Source: Nitrospiraceae bacterium (GTDB taxonomy: Bacteria; Nitrospirota; Nitrospiria; Nitrospirales; UBA2166). Taken from it: 30,362 nucleotides of DNA. The notes under the pieces are model-generated. The model did no database searches, was not told the origin of the DNA, and saw nothing but the letters and a program-made list of their open reading frames with translations. Position numbers and translations under genes: made by a program. The stretch spans positions 1-30,362 of the forward strand of contig PBSN01000022.1 of assembly GCA_002726235.1 (NCBI GenBank). Reading direction: 5' to 3'. This document shows, one piece after another, positions 15,276 to 23,538 of this stretch (position 1 is its first letter; each line of letters begins with the position of its first letter).

Positions 15276-16790
15276 TTAGAATTTAACCAACACGTTAATC
15301 CGCGATTTTATACGCATAGGATTATCCAAGTCCATTGATGAATTCCCTTGAAAGCTGGAAAGGTCCTCATTCTCTCGGTACTGCAGGTAGGTGTCCCAGA
15401 TCAAGGACACATTCTTTTGAACTTGGTACTCCAAAAAGATGGTTTGGGTCTGGGTATTGGTGAATTGAAGATCGTCACTGTTGTATTGTCCAATCGCAGC
15501 ATCGGCTTCGATATCGGCATACCCATAGCCTATGAGCCAGTCACCAGGCTTACGCAATTTACCCACAGTGGCATAGACCTGAAATGCATCGTTTTCCTTG
15601 CCGACTTCCTTCCCGGCAAAGGTCGTCCCGGCCTTGGCGCCAAAGTTATGGGCAACATCGAAGAAAAACCCAATTGGCAACCCCATGAACTCGGCATCAT
15701 ACTGTCCATTGATTTCGAGAATTTGATAATCCGACACGAAACTGCAGTCCCGCGTTTTCCCATCTCCGTTGCACTTTGCCATTCTCCCAGTACCGTCAGC
15801 ATTCATGGGCCCGTTGAGCTTGTTCGTCATGTTGCCGAGTGGCCCTTCCCTAGCCTGCAATTGGCCCCCAGCGATCGAATCGGGATTCTCATACGCATAG
15901 AAGGCCGCTCCGAACTTCGCTTTCCCCTTCGTTAATCCAAATTCCTCCAGTGCTGGGGTATCGAGAGACGCCAAAGCCTGTCCACCAAACATGAGATTGC
16001 CAGGATTCTTGTTGCCAATGTCCAGACGCCTCACGCCTTGATCATCAAAATCCTTAGCTTCATCAAACTGATCCACCACGAGCACACCACCGGTAAGTCC
16101 CAGTTCCGAGAATATCCCGACATCCTTACGATGAAACTGCTGCACGAGCCCCTCTGGCTGGACATCGTTATCCCACACGATTTCAGCCGTCATGTTCCCC
16201 GCTGACGGACGCCACCACGGTACACCAAACTTTCCGCCTGTCGTGGTAGACCATTCGTTTGGTTTATACCGTAAATACGCATTATCGAGATTTAAAAATG
16301 TCTTCCGGCTAAACCCTTCACTCAGATTGATTTCCGCCGTATTCACAAAATTCGGATTTCCTGACCCCATTCGGAACCCAGCAGTCAAGTCATCGGTGAC
16401 CTGCGCTGTCAGTCCAAAACGCAGTCTCATCCGTTGCCGATATCGGTCAGCGCCATCCGAAAAATTTCGATTTTTATTGTACTCAGTCCGCAACCGCAAG
16501 TCCCCCTGAAATCGCAACCGCTCAGCAATTTCAGCCCCTACTCGTCCGCCAAGTATAGGGACCTTATCCGGTGGAATTTTCTTTACCAGGTCCTCAACCT
16601 GAGCCTTGAGCTTAGCAAGGTCATCGTCATCAGTCTGCGTCCCAGACGCCCCCACTTCGGAGTCGAGGGAAATCATCTCCGGATACTCCGCCGCAACCGC
16701 CTGAGGCACCCCGCTACCGAGGAACCCAGTAGACAACAGAATTCCCATTCCTGCGATGGCGATTGTCATGAGTCTGTATTTCATCATCAT
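15276..16790 (-). CDS. Putative porin (Porin_5-like) with N-terminal coiled-coil
   Basis: A 504-residue outer-membrane protein. A signal peptide ends near VAAEYPE (about residue 34). A short acidic linker and a heptad-like helix follow (DDDDLAKLKAQVEDLVKKI, residues 55-73), probably periplasmic trimerisation or peptidoglycan-facing. The barrel starts at RLRFQGDLRLRTEYNKNRNFSDGADRYRQRMRLRFGL, a signature of the 'putative porin' family. The C-terminus is INVLVKF. A loop with two cysteines (Cys-Asn-Gly-Asp...Arg-Asp-Cys) near residues 341-350 could form a disulfide. Three ATG codons stand in tandem at 16790-16782 behind a GCGGGGAT site, so the exact start is uncertain by one or two codons. It follows a lipoprotein gene by 56 bp, likely one operon. 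Confidence 0.88.
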   Translation of the reverse strand: MMMKYRLMTIAIAGMGILLSTGFLGSGVPQAVAAEYPEMISLDSEVGASGTQTDDDDLAKLKAQVEDLVKKIPPDKVPILGGRVGAEIAERLRFQGDLRLRTEYNKNRNFSDGADRYRQRMRLRFGLTAQVTDDLTAGFRMGSGNPNFVNTAEINLSEGFSRKTFLNLDNAYLRYKPNEWSTTTGGKFGVPWWRPSAGNMTAEIVWDNDVQPEGLVQQFHRKDVGIFSELGLTGGVLVVDQFDEAKDFDDQGVRRLDIGNKNPGNLMFGGQALASLDTPALEEFGLTKGKAKFGAAFYAYENPDSIAGGQLQAREGPLGNMTNKLNGPMNADGTGRMAKCNGDGKTRDCSFVSDYQILEINGQYDAEFMGLPIGFFFDVAHNFGAKAGTTFAGKEVGKENDAFQVYATVGKLRKPGDWLIGYGYADIEADAAIGQYNSDDLQFTNTQTQTIFLEYQVQKNVSLIWDTYLQYRENEDLSSFQGNSSMDLDNPMRIKSRINVLVKF

Positions 16791-16846
16791 ATCCCCGCTC
16801 TCCTATTCATCTTCATCCTCGCAACGTACTGCAGAATCTCCCACCC

Positions 16847-17266
16847 CTAAGGCTGGGGAAACATCTCCTGCCGTAAATCCTCAAACTCTTCCTCCATGAG
16901 CTGCCGATGAAATCGGCTAAGTCGCGCACTCTCTTCAGCAGATTCTAACGCCTGCTTGGCAAGCTGACGATAATGCCCCACCAAGGCTGAATCCGCACCC
17001 TGAATTTCCGCGTGGGAAGTCGCCCTCTCAAGATATTGCTCGGCCTTACGCCGCTGCTTTTCTGCCGCTTTTGAGTAGAAGATGGAACGCGAAATATTAC
17101 TACCCTGAGGGCCCTCAAGCTCCGCGATGTTCTCGGAATACGAGGGCTTCCCACTCGTCGCGCATCCCCACGGCAACATGCTCAAAGTCGCGACGATCAG
17201 CAACCTCCACACGAAGCGGGCTCCCCTAGACCTTAAAAGCCCTGCACCAGCACTCTTGGGTTCCAA
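16847..17266 (-). CDS. Small coiled-coil lipoprotein
   Basis: A 139-residue protein with a lipoprotein signal: Arg-rich N-terminus, hydrophobic segment, lipobox LPWGC with the lipid-bearing cysteine at residue 35. The mature part is almost wholly helical, rich in Glu, Gln, Arg and Ala (AAEKQRRKAEQYLERA, QLAKQALESAEESARLSR), suggesting a coiled coil in the periplasm. The start appears to be TTG at 17266, since GGGAGG lies 6 bp before it and no in-frame ATG precedes the signal. It is encoded just before the Porin_5-like gene, so a role in porin assembly or tethering to the cell wall is possible but unproven. It broadly resembles small DUF4398-type lipoproteins; I could not confirm this. Confidence 0.8.
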   Translation of the reverse strand: MEPKSAGAGLLRSRGARFVWRLLIVATLSMLPWGCATSGKPSYSENIAELEGPQGSNISRSIFYSKAAEKQRRKAEQYLERATSHAEIQGADSALVGHYRQLAKQALESAEESARLSRFHRQLMEEEFEDLRQEMFPQP

Positions 17267-17405
17267 GGCTAACCTCCCGGAAAAGCGGTCGACTGTATCA
17301 TGCTGTCAAAAGCACTGTCAATTTCCGCGTCCCCCCAAACAGCGGTGATGGGACATGCCGATTCCCCGAAACCAACGGTTGGTGCCAGCATTGTTGTCCC
17401 ATTTC

Positions 17406-18854
17406 CTAATACCACCGCAACTGCAGCATCATTTGTGCTTGATCGTTATTGTAGGTATCCATCGCGGCGTCACGGCCACTGAGCCCGTCACGATTGCGAA
17501 TTTCGTAGTTCATCATGATTTTTGATTGGATGCCACCCGGTTGATTAATGAGGTAGTAATTCACTCCAAGGGTGAGCCGTGTGTATGTATTGTTAGCCAC
17601 GTTATTGGGATCCAGCCATTCATACCGGACGGTCGGCTCCCACTGATTTTCAAATTTATACTTGGCATACAGATAGCCAGTCGTCCGCTGGGCGCCCGCC
17701 GTCGAGGCAAATCCGGTTACATCTGTTGCCCCTCGACTCACCGCTCCGGGCGCATCGTGCCCGGTGATGTACTCGCCTTGTAACCACAAACCGTTGTGGT
17801 CGGCAATGGGGCTGGACGAGGTTTTCATATCGGTTCCGGGTGTCCAGCGAAAATCAAGTCCCATTCGGTCGTATTTGCCGTCCCCTCGGCCGAAGACGTT
17901 ATTATTTATAGCCGTTGAATGCCCGAACATGGTGGAGGCACTCACCCAGAAGCCTTTAAAAGGATGATATCGGATGCGCCCGATAAAGTCTTTTTGTGAA
18001 TTGTTATCAAATGAACCGCCAAATTTACCATTGACACTGTTCCCATTCATTATGAGCGCATTGTATTCAAGGTAGTTGTCTGGGCCAAACCGTACCGGAG
18101 TACCGATGAATTGCAAATACTGATCACGTTCTTGGATGAACTCGACAGCGTCTGCGCCACTTCCAACGCCGGCGAGATAGGGAAGCTCAATAAAGTCCAG
18201 CAACCCTGCAGAGGTATCAGCTGAAATCCCAAACGGAATACGCCATTGGCCAATGCGGACAGTGTGAACGTATGGAGCCATCCCTTTCAAAGACCCTGTC
18301 GGAGCAAGATCAATGAAGGCTTCACGCATGAGCTGCGTGTTGGTCGGGTCCGCTTTTTCACCCGTTGGTGAAGTTGGCCGCCGAAGACCTTGACTGGTGA
18401 AGTTGGCCAAGATGTGCCATTTTTTCACCTGAATCGGCCCAAAATCACCTAAGCTTCCCCGTAGCGTGAACTCTGCCCGCTGAATGTTAAAATCATTGGT
18501 GCCAACGCCTTCCGGAGTATCTCGCTGGCTATCGCGGTAGCGAATTTGGAGCGAATTCAATCCAAACGAGAGTTTGGGCAAATTCACCGGCGTGGACCGG
18601 TCGAACGTGGGAAGTTTGCTCACCTGGGTTTTCCAGGCTTTCAGTTCTTCAATCGCTTGTTCTTGCTCTTGCTCTTGCTCTTGCGCACTTGTCCCTTGCT
18701 GGTCTTTAAGTGTCTGCAGTTCGTTCTCCGTGATGAGTCCCTTTGCATGAAAGATGTCCTCGCCCTCCGCGATGACATAGCCGGGGCTCAGTATCAGTGC
18801 AAAAAATGGAACGATCAAAAACAGTTGGTGCATTACTTCATCCTTTCTCTTCAT
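17406..18854 (-). CDS. OprO/P-like porin with a Glu-Gln repeat linker
   Basis: A 482-residue porin. The signal peptide ends near VIAEGED. A short helix (IFHAKGLITENELQTLKDQ) then gives way to an (EQ)n linker at residues 58-66, which leads into a helix (AIEELKAWKTQVSKL) and the barrel (LSFGLNSLQIRYRDSQRD). The family pattern is seen in FNIQRAEFTLRGSLGDFGPIQVKKWHILANFTS and VRIGQWRIPFGIS. The C-terminus is QLRWY. The start may be ATG 18854 or ATG 18833; the second has AAAGGA 7 bp before it and gives a more usual signal peptide, while the first adds a basic start MKRKDEV. The linker is encoded by hexanucleotide repeats, so length variants could occur. It heads the minus-strand outer-membrane series. 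Confidence 0.88.
   Translation of the reverse strand: MKRKDEVMHQLFLIVPFFALILSPGYVIAEGEDIFHAKGLITENELQTLKDQQGTSAQEQEQEQEQAIEELKAWKTQVSKLPTFDRSTPVNLPKLSFGLNSLQIRYRDSQRDTPEGVGTNDFNIQRAEFTLRGSLGDFGPIQVKKWHILANFTSQGLRRPTSPTGEKADPTNTQLMREAFIDLAPTGSLKGMAPYVHTVRIGQWRIPFGISADTSAGLLDFIELPYLAGVGSGADAVEFIQERDQYLQFIGTPVRFGPDNYLEYNALIMNGNSVNGKFGGSFDNNSQKDFIGRIRYHPFKGFWVSASTMFGHSTAINNNVFGRGDGKYDRMGLDFRWTPGTDMKTSSSPIADHNGLWLQGEYITGHDAPGAVSRGATDVTGFASTAGAQRTTGYLYAKYKFENQWEPTVRYEWLDPNNVANNTYTRLTLGVNYYLINQPGGIQSKIMMNYEIRNRDGLSGRDAAMDTYNNDQAQMMLQLRWY
18661..18684. repeat. Hexanucleotide tract (TCTTGC)4 in a porin gene
   Basis: Four perfect TCTTGC units, with a diverged copy on the left side, encode Glu-Gln dipeptides in the porin linker. 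A change in copy number would add or remove two residues per unit and stay in frame. Confidence 0.93.
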
Positions 18855-19050
18855 CTTTCTCTCATCTCACATGTCAGACATCAATCCATAAATCGAACCA
18901 GCGCGTCTTCCGAACAAGAGGTTTCCGCGCCCATAGTACCGAATACATTGCTTCAAGTCACCCAGAGTCTTATTGATATGATCAACGCAATGCCTTGCTT
19001 CGTAAAAATCTTCCGCTCACAGCTTGTCCGCTTGAGCAGTGCCGAGCGAT

Positions 19051-19833
19051 TCAGGTGATAATGTGCAGCAGGATCATTCCCCCGACCAACACCATGAGCA
19101 CACCAGCATACATTTCGAGATGTGCTCGCTCGAGTTTTTGCGCCACGAGAGGACCAAGGTACCCGCCAAGTACAACCCCTGGAACCACAAAGAACATCGT
19201 GGAGATAAGAACAGCTTGATCTCGAACGAGCGCCTCAACCAATGCAGTATCCATGCGCGAGCACAACGCAAAAAAACTCACGATAAAAGTGATGGTCACC
19301 GTGGTTCCAACTGCTTCGGCATGATGGTGTATCTGCCGATGATTCATGAGACATGGCCGCAACAGTTTCCCCAAACCAGTTGTGATAAATCCGATTAAAA
19401 ACCCGCCAATTGCCCCCACACTCCAATACACGCGAGTATGGGGAATGGGCGGCGCACCTCGCAGTCCAACCTGTTGCAATATGCGATAGCACCCAAAAGC
19501 AGTGATGAACACACCAAACATACTAAGCACTAAGCTATGCGAAACGTGGCTGGACAAGATGCCTCCTCCCACACTCAGAGGAATGCAGATTTTGAGATAT
19601 TGGCGCACCAAAAACCAGTGAATCAGATTGGCGCGAAAATTTTTCCATACCCCAGAACCAAACCCAAACATCATCGTCACTAACCCAAGCCAAAAGGCAG
19701 TTTTTGCATCAAACCCAAGCCACACAACATACACGGGAATCCAAAAGTTGGACCCATTAATTCCCGAAGAAATGGCTAGAATGGCAATTCCAATCCCAAG
19801 CGGAAACAAAAACCAAACTTCAGGATCAATCAT
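19051..19833 (-). CDS. TSUP (TauE/SafE) family membrane permease
   Basis: A 260-residue inner-membrane protein with about eight hydrophobic segments. Two similar halves start near residues 10 (LFPLGIGIAILAISSGINGSNFW) and 135 (WSVGAIGGFLIGFITTGLGKLL), each with the Gly-rich turn of the TauE/SafE family. Members export or import sulfite, sulfoacetate and other small organic or sulfur anions; the substrate here is not deducible. A His cluster (NHRQIHHHAE) lies in the loop near residues 166-175, where some TSUP proteins are also His-rich. ATG at 19833 is preferred over the GTG just before it; neither has a clear ribosome binding site. The gene stands between the porin series and the carbonic anhydrase, transcribed away from the latter. 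Confidence 0.85.
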   Translation of the reverse strand: MIDPEVWFLFPLGIGIAILAISSGINGSNFWIPVYVVWLGFDAKTAFWLGLVTMMFGFGSGVWKNFRANLIHWFLVRQYLKICIPLSVGGGILSSHVSHSLVLSMFGVFITAFGCYRILQQVGLRGAPPIPHTRVYWSVGAIGGFLIGFITTGLGKLLRPCLMNHRQIHHHAEAVGTTVTITFIVSFFALCSRMDTALVEALVRDQAVLISTMFFVVPGVVLGGYLGPLVAQKLERAHLEMYAGVLMVLVGGMILLHIIT

Positions 19834-20261
19834 CACGGGCAGGGGAGCGAAGGAAGAAAATCGCGTGGTGACGATAGCAAATACTCGCTAGAGACCAGAG
19901 GTGGCCTCACAATCGCTTCCACTCTTCCCTTCTCAGTATCGATTAGACTCTTCGATTTCAGAACAAATCGCTTATACAGAAACGATCATAGCGATGTCCA
20001 ATCGACCGAGTCAAACACACAGAACAACGGCACCATCCATATCCACATTCACTCGTACAGCATGAATGCTTTGATAACGACGACTTGTACGCACTCTCCC
20101 GATTAATTGCGTATTAAACTTCCTTGTATTTTTTACTATAATGGTATATCGTTGCGCGGCGCTGAGGTTGCCGTTTTTTGATTTGAGCCGTTGACGGCCC
20201 TCCAAATCGATCTAAATCCGACGTAAACGCAGTATGTGTTAGCGATGGAAGGAGTGCGGAG
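19834..20261. other. Divergent intergenic region before the carbonic anhydrase
   Basis: About 430 bp with no gene. It lies between the minus-strand TSUP permease and the plus-strand carbonic anhydrase and must carry both promoters. The right half is AT-rich and holds the promoter candidate at 20114-20142. Confidence 0.6.
20114..20142 (+). promoter_or_regulatory. Candidate sigma-70-type promoter of the carbonic anhydrase gene
   Basis: A perfect TATAAT (20137-20142) is preceded at 17 bp by TTAAAC (20114-20119), a weak -35. The start codon lies about 120 bp downstream, leaving a long leader. No second site or operator is evident. Confidence 0.45.
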
Positions 20262-21077
20262 ATGAGGAGTATGGTGTTAGCGCTAATGATGGTGTTCGTA
20301 GGTGTATCTGTTCATGCAGAGAAGTCTGCTGTCGCAGACTGGGGATACCAGGGAAAGAGTGGTCCCGAACACTGGGGAAGTCTTGGAGCATCGTTTTCCC
20401 TTTGCAACACAGGGATGGCTCAATCACCAATCGACATGGTAAGCACTCATTTGATTGAGTTGGATGACATCAAATTTTCCTATGTCGACGCCCCTTTCCA
20501 CGTGATTAACAATGGCCACACACTAGAAGAGATTGAGCCGATTTCCCCTATGGTGAACTCTCGATATCCTCAGCATGGTCAGACCGCAAACCATTTCTCC
20601 AATGATAGTACTATTACATTTGATGGTGACCTGTACCTGCTTGAGCAATTCCATTTTCATACCCCGAGTGAGCATACCCTGAATCATCAACATTTTGCGA
20701 TGGAAATGCACCTTGTCCATCACAATGCACGGCATGAATCGGCAGTCATCGCGGTATTCATGAAAGAGGGAAAACACAATCAGGTATTTCAAGAATTTTT
20801 AGACCATGCCCCCACCCAAGTAGGTGGCGTTATAGACGACCATGAGCATACACTAAACCCCAAACATCTCTTGCCGAAGAATCACTCCTATTATCGATAC
20901 TTTGGATCGTTTACCACTCCTCCCTGCTCTGAGGGCGTCATTTGGGCTATCATGCACGATCCCATTGAGATCTCGACCGAACAGATTCGTCAGTTCACAC
21001 GTCTTTTGGGCCACACCAATATACGCCCAACGCAACCTCTTCATAAGCGATTTGTCTTGGAATCGAAGCCTAACTAG
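20262..21077 (+). CDS. Periplasmic alpha-class carbonic anhydrase
   Basis: The enzyme interconverts CO2 and bicarbonate at a zinc ion. The signal peptide ends near VHAEK (about residue 19). Zinc ligands are His131 and His133 in QFHFHTPSEH and His150 in MEMHLVHHN. His86 (NNGHT) is the counterpart of the proton-shuttle His64 of human CA II. Thr218-Thr219 (TTPPC) match Thr199-Thr200. Cys48 and Cys222 would form the disulfide seen in bacterial alpha-CAs. The spacing from His86 to His131 is 45 residues, against about 30 in CA II, because of an extra segment (about 91-117) rich in Pro, Asn and His. GGAAGGAG precedes the ATG. As an exported enzyme upstream of dabA it fits inorganic-carbon supply. 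Confidence 0.96.
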   Translation: MRSMVLALMMVFVGVSVHAEKSAVADWGYQGKSGPEHWGSLGASFSLCNTGMAQSPIDMVSTHLIELDDIKFSYVDAPFHVINNGHTLEEIEPISPMVNSRYPQHGQTANHFSNDSTITFDGDLYLLEQFHFHTPSEHTLNHQHFAMEMHLVHHNARHESAVIAVFMKEGKHNQVFQEFLDHAPTQVGGVIDDHEHTLNPKHLLPKNHSYYRYFGSFTTPPCSEGVIWAIMHDPIEISTEQIRQFTRLLGHTNIRPTQPLHKRFVLESKPN

Positions 21078-21100
21078 CTCCAGAAGGAGGGAAGTGAATA

Positions 21101-21140
21101 GTCGACAGCACTTGCGAGTCAGCGAGTATTTGCTGCCGAC
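21101..21140. terminator. Weak inverted repeat after the carbonic anhydrase gene
   Basis: GTCGACAGCA (21101-21110) and TGCTGCCGAC (21131-21140) pair at 9 of 10 positions across a 20-nt loop, 24 bp after the stop codon. There is no T-run. It could be a weak transcript-end structure between the carbonic anhydrase and Usp genes. Confidence 0.25.
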
Positions 21141-21205
21141 AGTCAATCTTCTCCTTTCGTGATTGGTGGTGTGCCTCTTTACGTTTTAATTTGACGGAGG
21201 ACGAT

Positions 21206-22096
21206 ATGCGTATAGTTGTTGGAATAAGTAGCGACGATCAGACATTTTCTCTCCTGCGCGTAGCCGCTCAACTCTATCCCCAGGCGGCATTCACATTGGT
21301 ACACGCGATCGATCACGGGCTCACACGATATCCAACTCTCGGAACCAAGGCTCGGGATAAGGTGCACGAGGAAATGTCTCCTCTCCTAGACGCCGGGCAC
21401 ACACTCCTAGAGAAGGCGGCAAAGTCTATCCCGGCTGACCTAAACATCACGCCTGAGACCGCGTGCAGCCTTGGAAATCCATCACGTCTGATTATCAAGG
21501 CTGCGGAGAAGAAAGCAGCTGACTTGATTATCATTGGCTCACGTGAGCACCAGCACGAGGAGAGAGAGTTCACACTCGGCTCCACCTCCCACCAAACCGC
21601 AAGCCATGCTCCTTGCGCGACATTGACCATTAAAAACACCCAGATAACTCAGATCCGTCGCGCATTGATCGCCGTTAAATCGCCTGACGACAGCGCGCAA
21701 ATTTATCGCTGGCTTGCGTCTAACCCATTTCATAGCCCAGTCGAGGTGACTATACTGCATGTTGTGCCAGCACTTCACTCGTATCTCGCGAATCACGCAC
21801 TGGCTCAGTACGATCAATGGCATGACTTTTTACATAATGATTCGATGGGGTCGGGACAAGATTTCGTGGATAACGTCTCAGCAATGTTCACTAAACCACC
21901 AGCAAGCAACCATTACAAGGCGCACGGACAGATTGCCAATGGCGATCCTGCAGACATCATTATCAAGGAAGCAGCCCAGTATGACCTGGTGATTGTAGGA
22001 TCCTCTGGTGCCTTGAGCGCAATTCGGTTCCTCTACGGAAGCGTCGTACAGAAAGTCATCCATCGTATCTCCATTCCCATCATGATCACCGGATAG
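21206..22096 (+). CDS. Tandem-domain universal stress protein (UspA family)
   Basis: A 296-residue cytoplasmic protein of two Usp domains (about 1-142 and 147-296). The second domain carries an intact ATP-binding pattern G-2x-G-9x-G-S (GSSG...YGSVVQ). In the first the equivalent stretch (GSREHQHEEREFTLGST) lacks the second Gly, so it probably does not bind nucleotide in the same way. Tandem Usps are common regulators or chaperone-like proteins in stress and energy limitation. The ATG at 21206 has an ideal GGAGG 5 bp upstream. It lies between carbonic anhydrase and the carbon-uptake genes, all on the plus strand, so it may share their regulation. Confidence 0.93.
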   Translation: MRIVVGISSDDQTFSLLRVAAQLYPQAAFTLVHAIDHGLTRYPTLGTKARDKVHEEMSPLLDAGHTLLEKAAKSIPADLNITPETACSLGNPSRLIIKAAEKKAADLIIIGSREHQHEEREFTLGSTSHQTASHAPCATLTIKNTQITQIRRALIAVKSPDDSAQIYRWLASNPFHSPVEVTILHVVPALHSYLANHALAQYDQWHDFLHNDSMGSGQDFVDNVSAMFTKPPASNHYKAHGQIANGDPADIIIKEAAQYDLVIVGSSGALSAIRFLYGSVVQKVIHRISIPIMITG

Positions 22097-22131
22097 GAGA
22101 AGCTTCTCTCGTTAACCCGTAACACTATACG

Positions 22132-22151
22132 AATGTTTCGCCGGAAACATT
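22132..22151. terminator. Short perfect hairpin after the Usp gene
   Basis: AATGTTTC and GAAACATT form a perfect 8-bp stem around a GCCG loop, 35 bp after the stop codon. A T-run is lacking, so intrinsic termination is doubtful. It marks a likely transcript boundary between the Usp gene and the dab genes. Confidence 0.35.
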
Positions 22152-22204
22152 GCGTACACCCCGATTCAACATCTTCCGTGTTTACTACCCGCAAACAGTA
22201 TTGT

Positions 22205-22227
22205 TCGCACAAATAACATTTGTGAGA
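22205..22227. promoter_or_regulatory. Imperfect palindrome upstream of the dab gene set
   Basis: TCGCACAAAT-AAC-ATTTGTGAGA pairs at 9 of 10 positions across a 3-bp centre. It lies just before a weak promoter candidate, TTGCAT (22235) and TATATT (22256) with 15-bp spacing. It looks like an operator for a dimeric regulator, but the regulator is unknown. Confidence 0.35.
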
Positions 22228-22343
22228 CACCTGCTTGCATTTTTATTCCGAAGGGTATATTGACTGTTGGATTATGTATTTCCTGCACTCTGCGCTCTCA
22301 CTCAATCTCCCCTATAGGCGTGGGAAGGGAACATGAGTACATC

Positions 22344-23474
22344 ATGAGTACATGTAGCGACACACTAAACGACGCCGTATTTAAAAGTAGCGAGGAACCT
22401 CGTCGTCGACTCATGAGATCGAAATTTCAGCCACGGAGTACGGGAGCACTTGTCTCGACACTCTTGCTCGTCAGCGGGCTGTTTATAATCAGCACATCAA
22501 CCACCTATGCATCTCACCTTGGGCAGTCGCCATCGCGTGCTGCACTAGTCGACCCTGTTCCTTCAAATCCCGTGAGCGGACGGGCTGTTTCGATTGAAAC
22601 ACTTACTACTGCAGATGTCTTGGCTCGCGTCAACCTCGTTCGTGCTACGCTTGACCAGATCCGCATCGAAATGGGCCAACCGAAAGATCAGCGGGTAGAG
22701 ATTGTGGCAAGCAACGTCACGCCACGTGAAGCGGTGTTTAAAGCATTCACGTTGCTTCGCAAAGCGAACCATTTACGCTTCGAAGTCACAGGGACCATAA
22801 CCCCTGAAAAGCAGATCGCTATCCCACACGACATTCATCCACTTCACACATGGAGAATCGTGAATGCGGCTTACGGCCCTCTCCTCACCGTAAAACACAC
22901 CCTTGGGATTCACGAACAAATCAAAGAGCAGCAGCAAACAGCCGGTGTGACGCCGAGCACTCTGTTTCGCGCTATGGCAGCAGCCAACCGTCAGTTTGAT
23001 ACGTTGTTCATGCAAGGGGTTTCATCCAATAACACCGTGCAGCAAGTGGCATTGGCCAGCGGTCATACAATGCGCCTGTTAGAGCAGTTTCCACAACGTG
23101 TCCCGGTGTCGACGATGCCGGAATTCGAACGTGGCAAGCAACCGGGTGAGGTGCATGCCCTCCTTGTACGGGCGTACGAGAAAGTCCGCGCAATCGCCAC
23201 AGCATCAGGGGTGCCGACCATGAAACTTGAGGTTGTTCCCTCGAAACGATCCCACATAATCACCGCCAGCGATGTCTTTGACGTAGCCATTATCCTCGTA
23301 TCTCAATTGGCATATCTCCATGGACAGCTTCAGGATACCGACCCAACTGGCATAAGCTTTGACCCCGGCTACAAGGTTGCGTCACACGTTTATCAACAGG
23401 CCTCATTGCTGCTGGCCCAACTCACCACCTTAGAGTTGTATGTGAATGAAAATCCAGAATGGCTTGTTCGCTGA
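22344..23474 (+). CDS. Unrecognised exported helical protein with internal duplication, upstream of dabA
   Basis: A 376-residue protein I cannot assign to a family. A hydrophobic segment at about residues 33-55, ending YASHLG, is a signal peptide or membrane anchor. The rest is nearly all helical and appears to hold two related domains. Residues about 90-143 (VNLVRATLDQIRIEMGQ...REAVFKAFTLLRKANHL) resemble about 269-323 (ALLVRAYEKVRAIATASGV...ASDVFDVAIILVSQLAYL). It has few cysteines and no obvious enzyme motif. It ends 64 bp before dabA on the same strand, so it may be an accessory or regulator of that carbon transporter at the periplasmic face. The start is doubtful: ATG 22344 follows GGAAGGGA by 13 bp, and ATG 22413 would give a neater signal peptide. 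Confidence 0.8.
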   Translation: MSTCSDTLNDAVFKSSEEPRRRLMRSKFQPRSTGALVSTLLLVSGLFIISTSTTYASHLGQSPSRAALVDPVPSNPVSGRAVSIETLTTADVLARVNLVRATLDQIRIEMGQPKDQRVEIVASNVTPREAVFKAFTLLRKANHLRFEVTGTITPEKQIAIPHDIHPLHTWRIVNAAYGPLLTVKHTLGIHEQIKEQQQTAGVTPSTLFRAMAAANRQFDTLFMQGVSSNNTVQQVALASGHTMRLLEQFPQRVPVSTMPEFERGKQPGEVHALLVRAYEKVRAIATASGVPTMKLEVVPSKRSHIITASDVFDVAIILVSQLAYLHGQLQDTDPTGISFDPGYKVASHVYQQASLLLAQLTTLELYVNENPEWLVR

Positions 23475-23538
23475 TGCTTTTCCACGATGCATCACCATCC
23501 ACGCCCACGTGGAACCTAAAGGAAAGTAGGAAACCAAA

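Noticed and set aside
15348-15935. Plus-strand frame of 195 codons opposite the Porin_5-like gene
   Set aside because: Lies wholly antisense to a gene with clear family motifs; no signal, motif or ribosome binding site.
23501-23516. Possible second parS (CACGTGGAAC) just before dabA
   Set aside because: Only the right half fits; the left half (ACGCC) fails, giving about 11 of 16 matches without palindromy.
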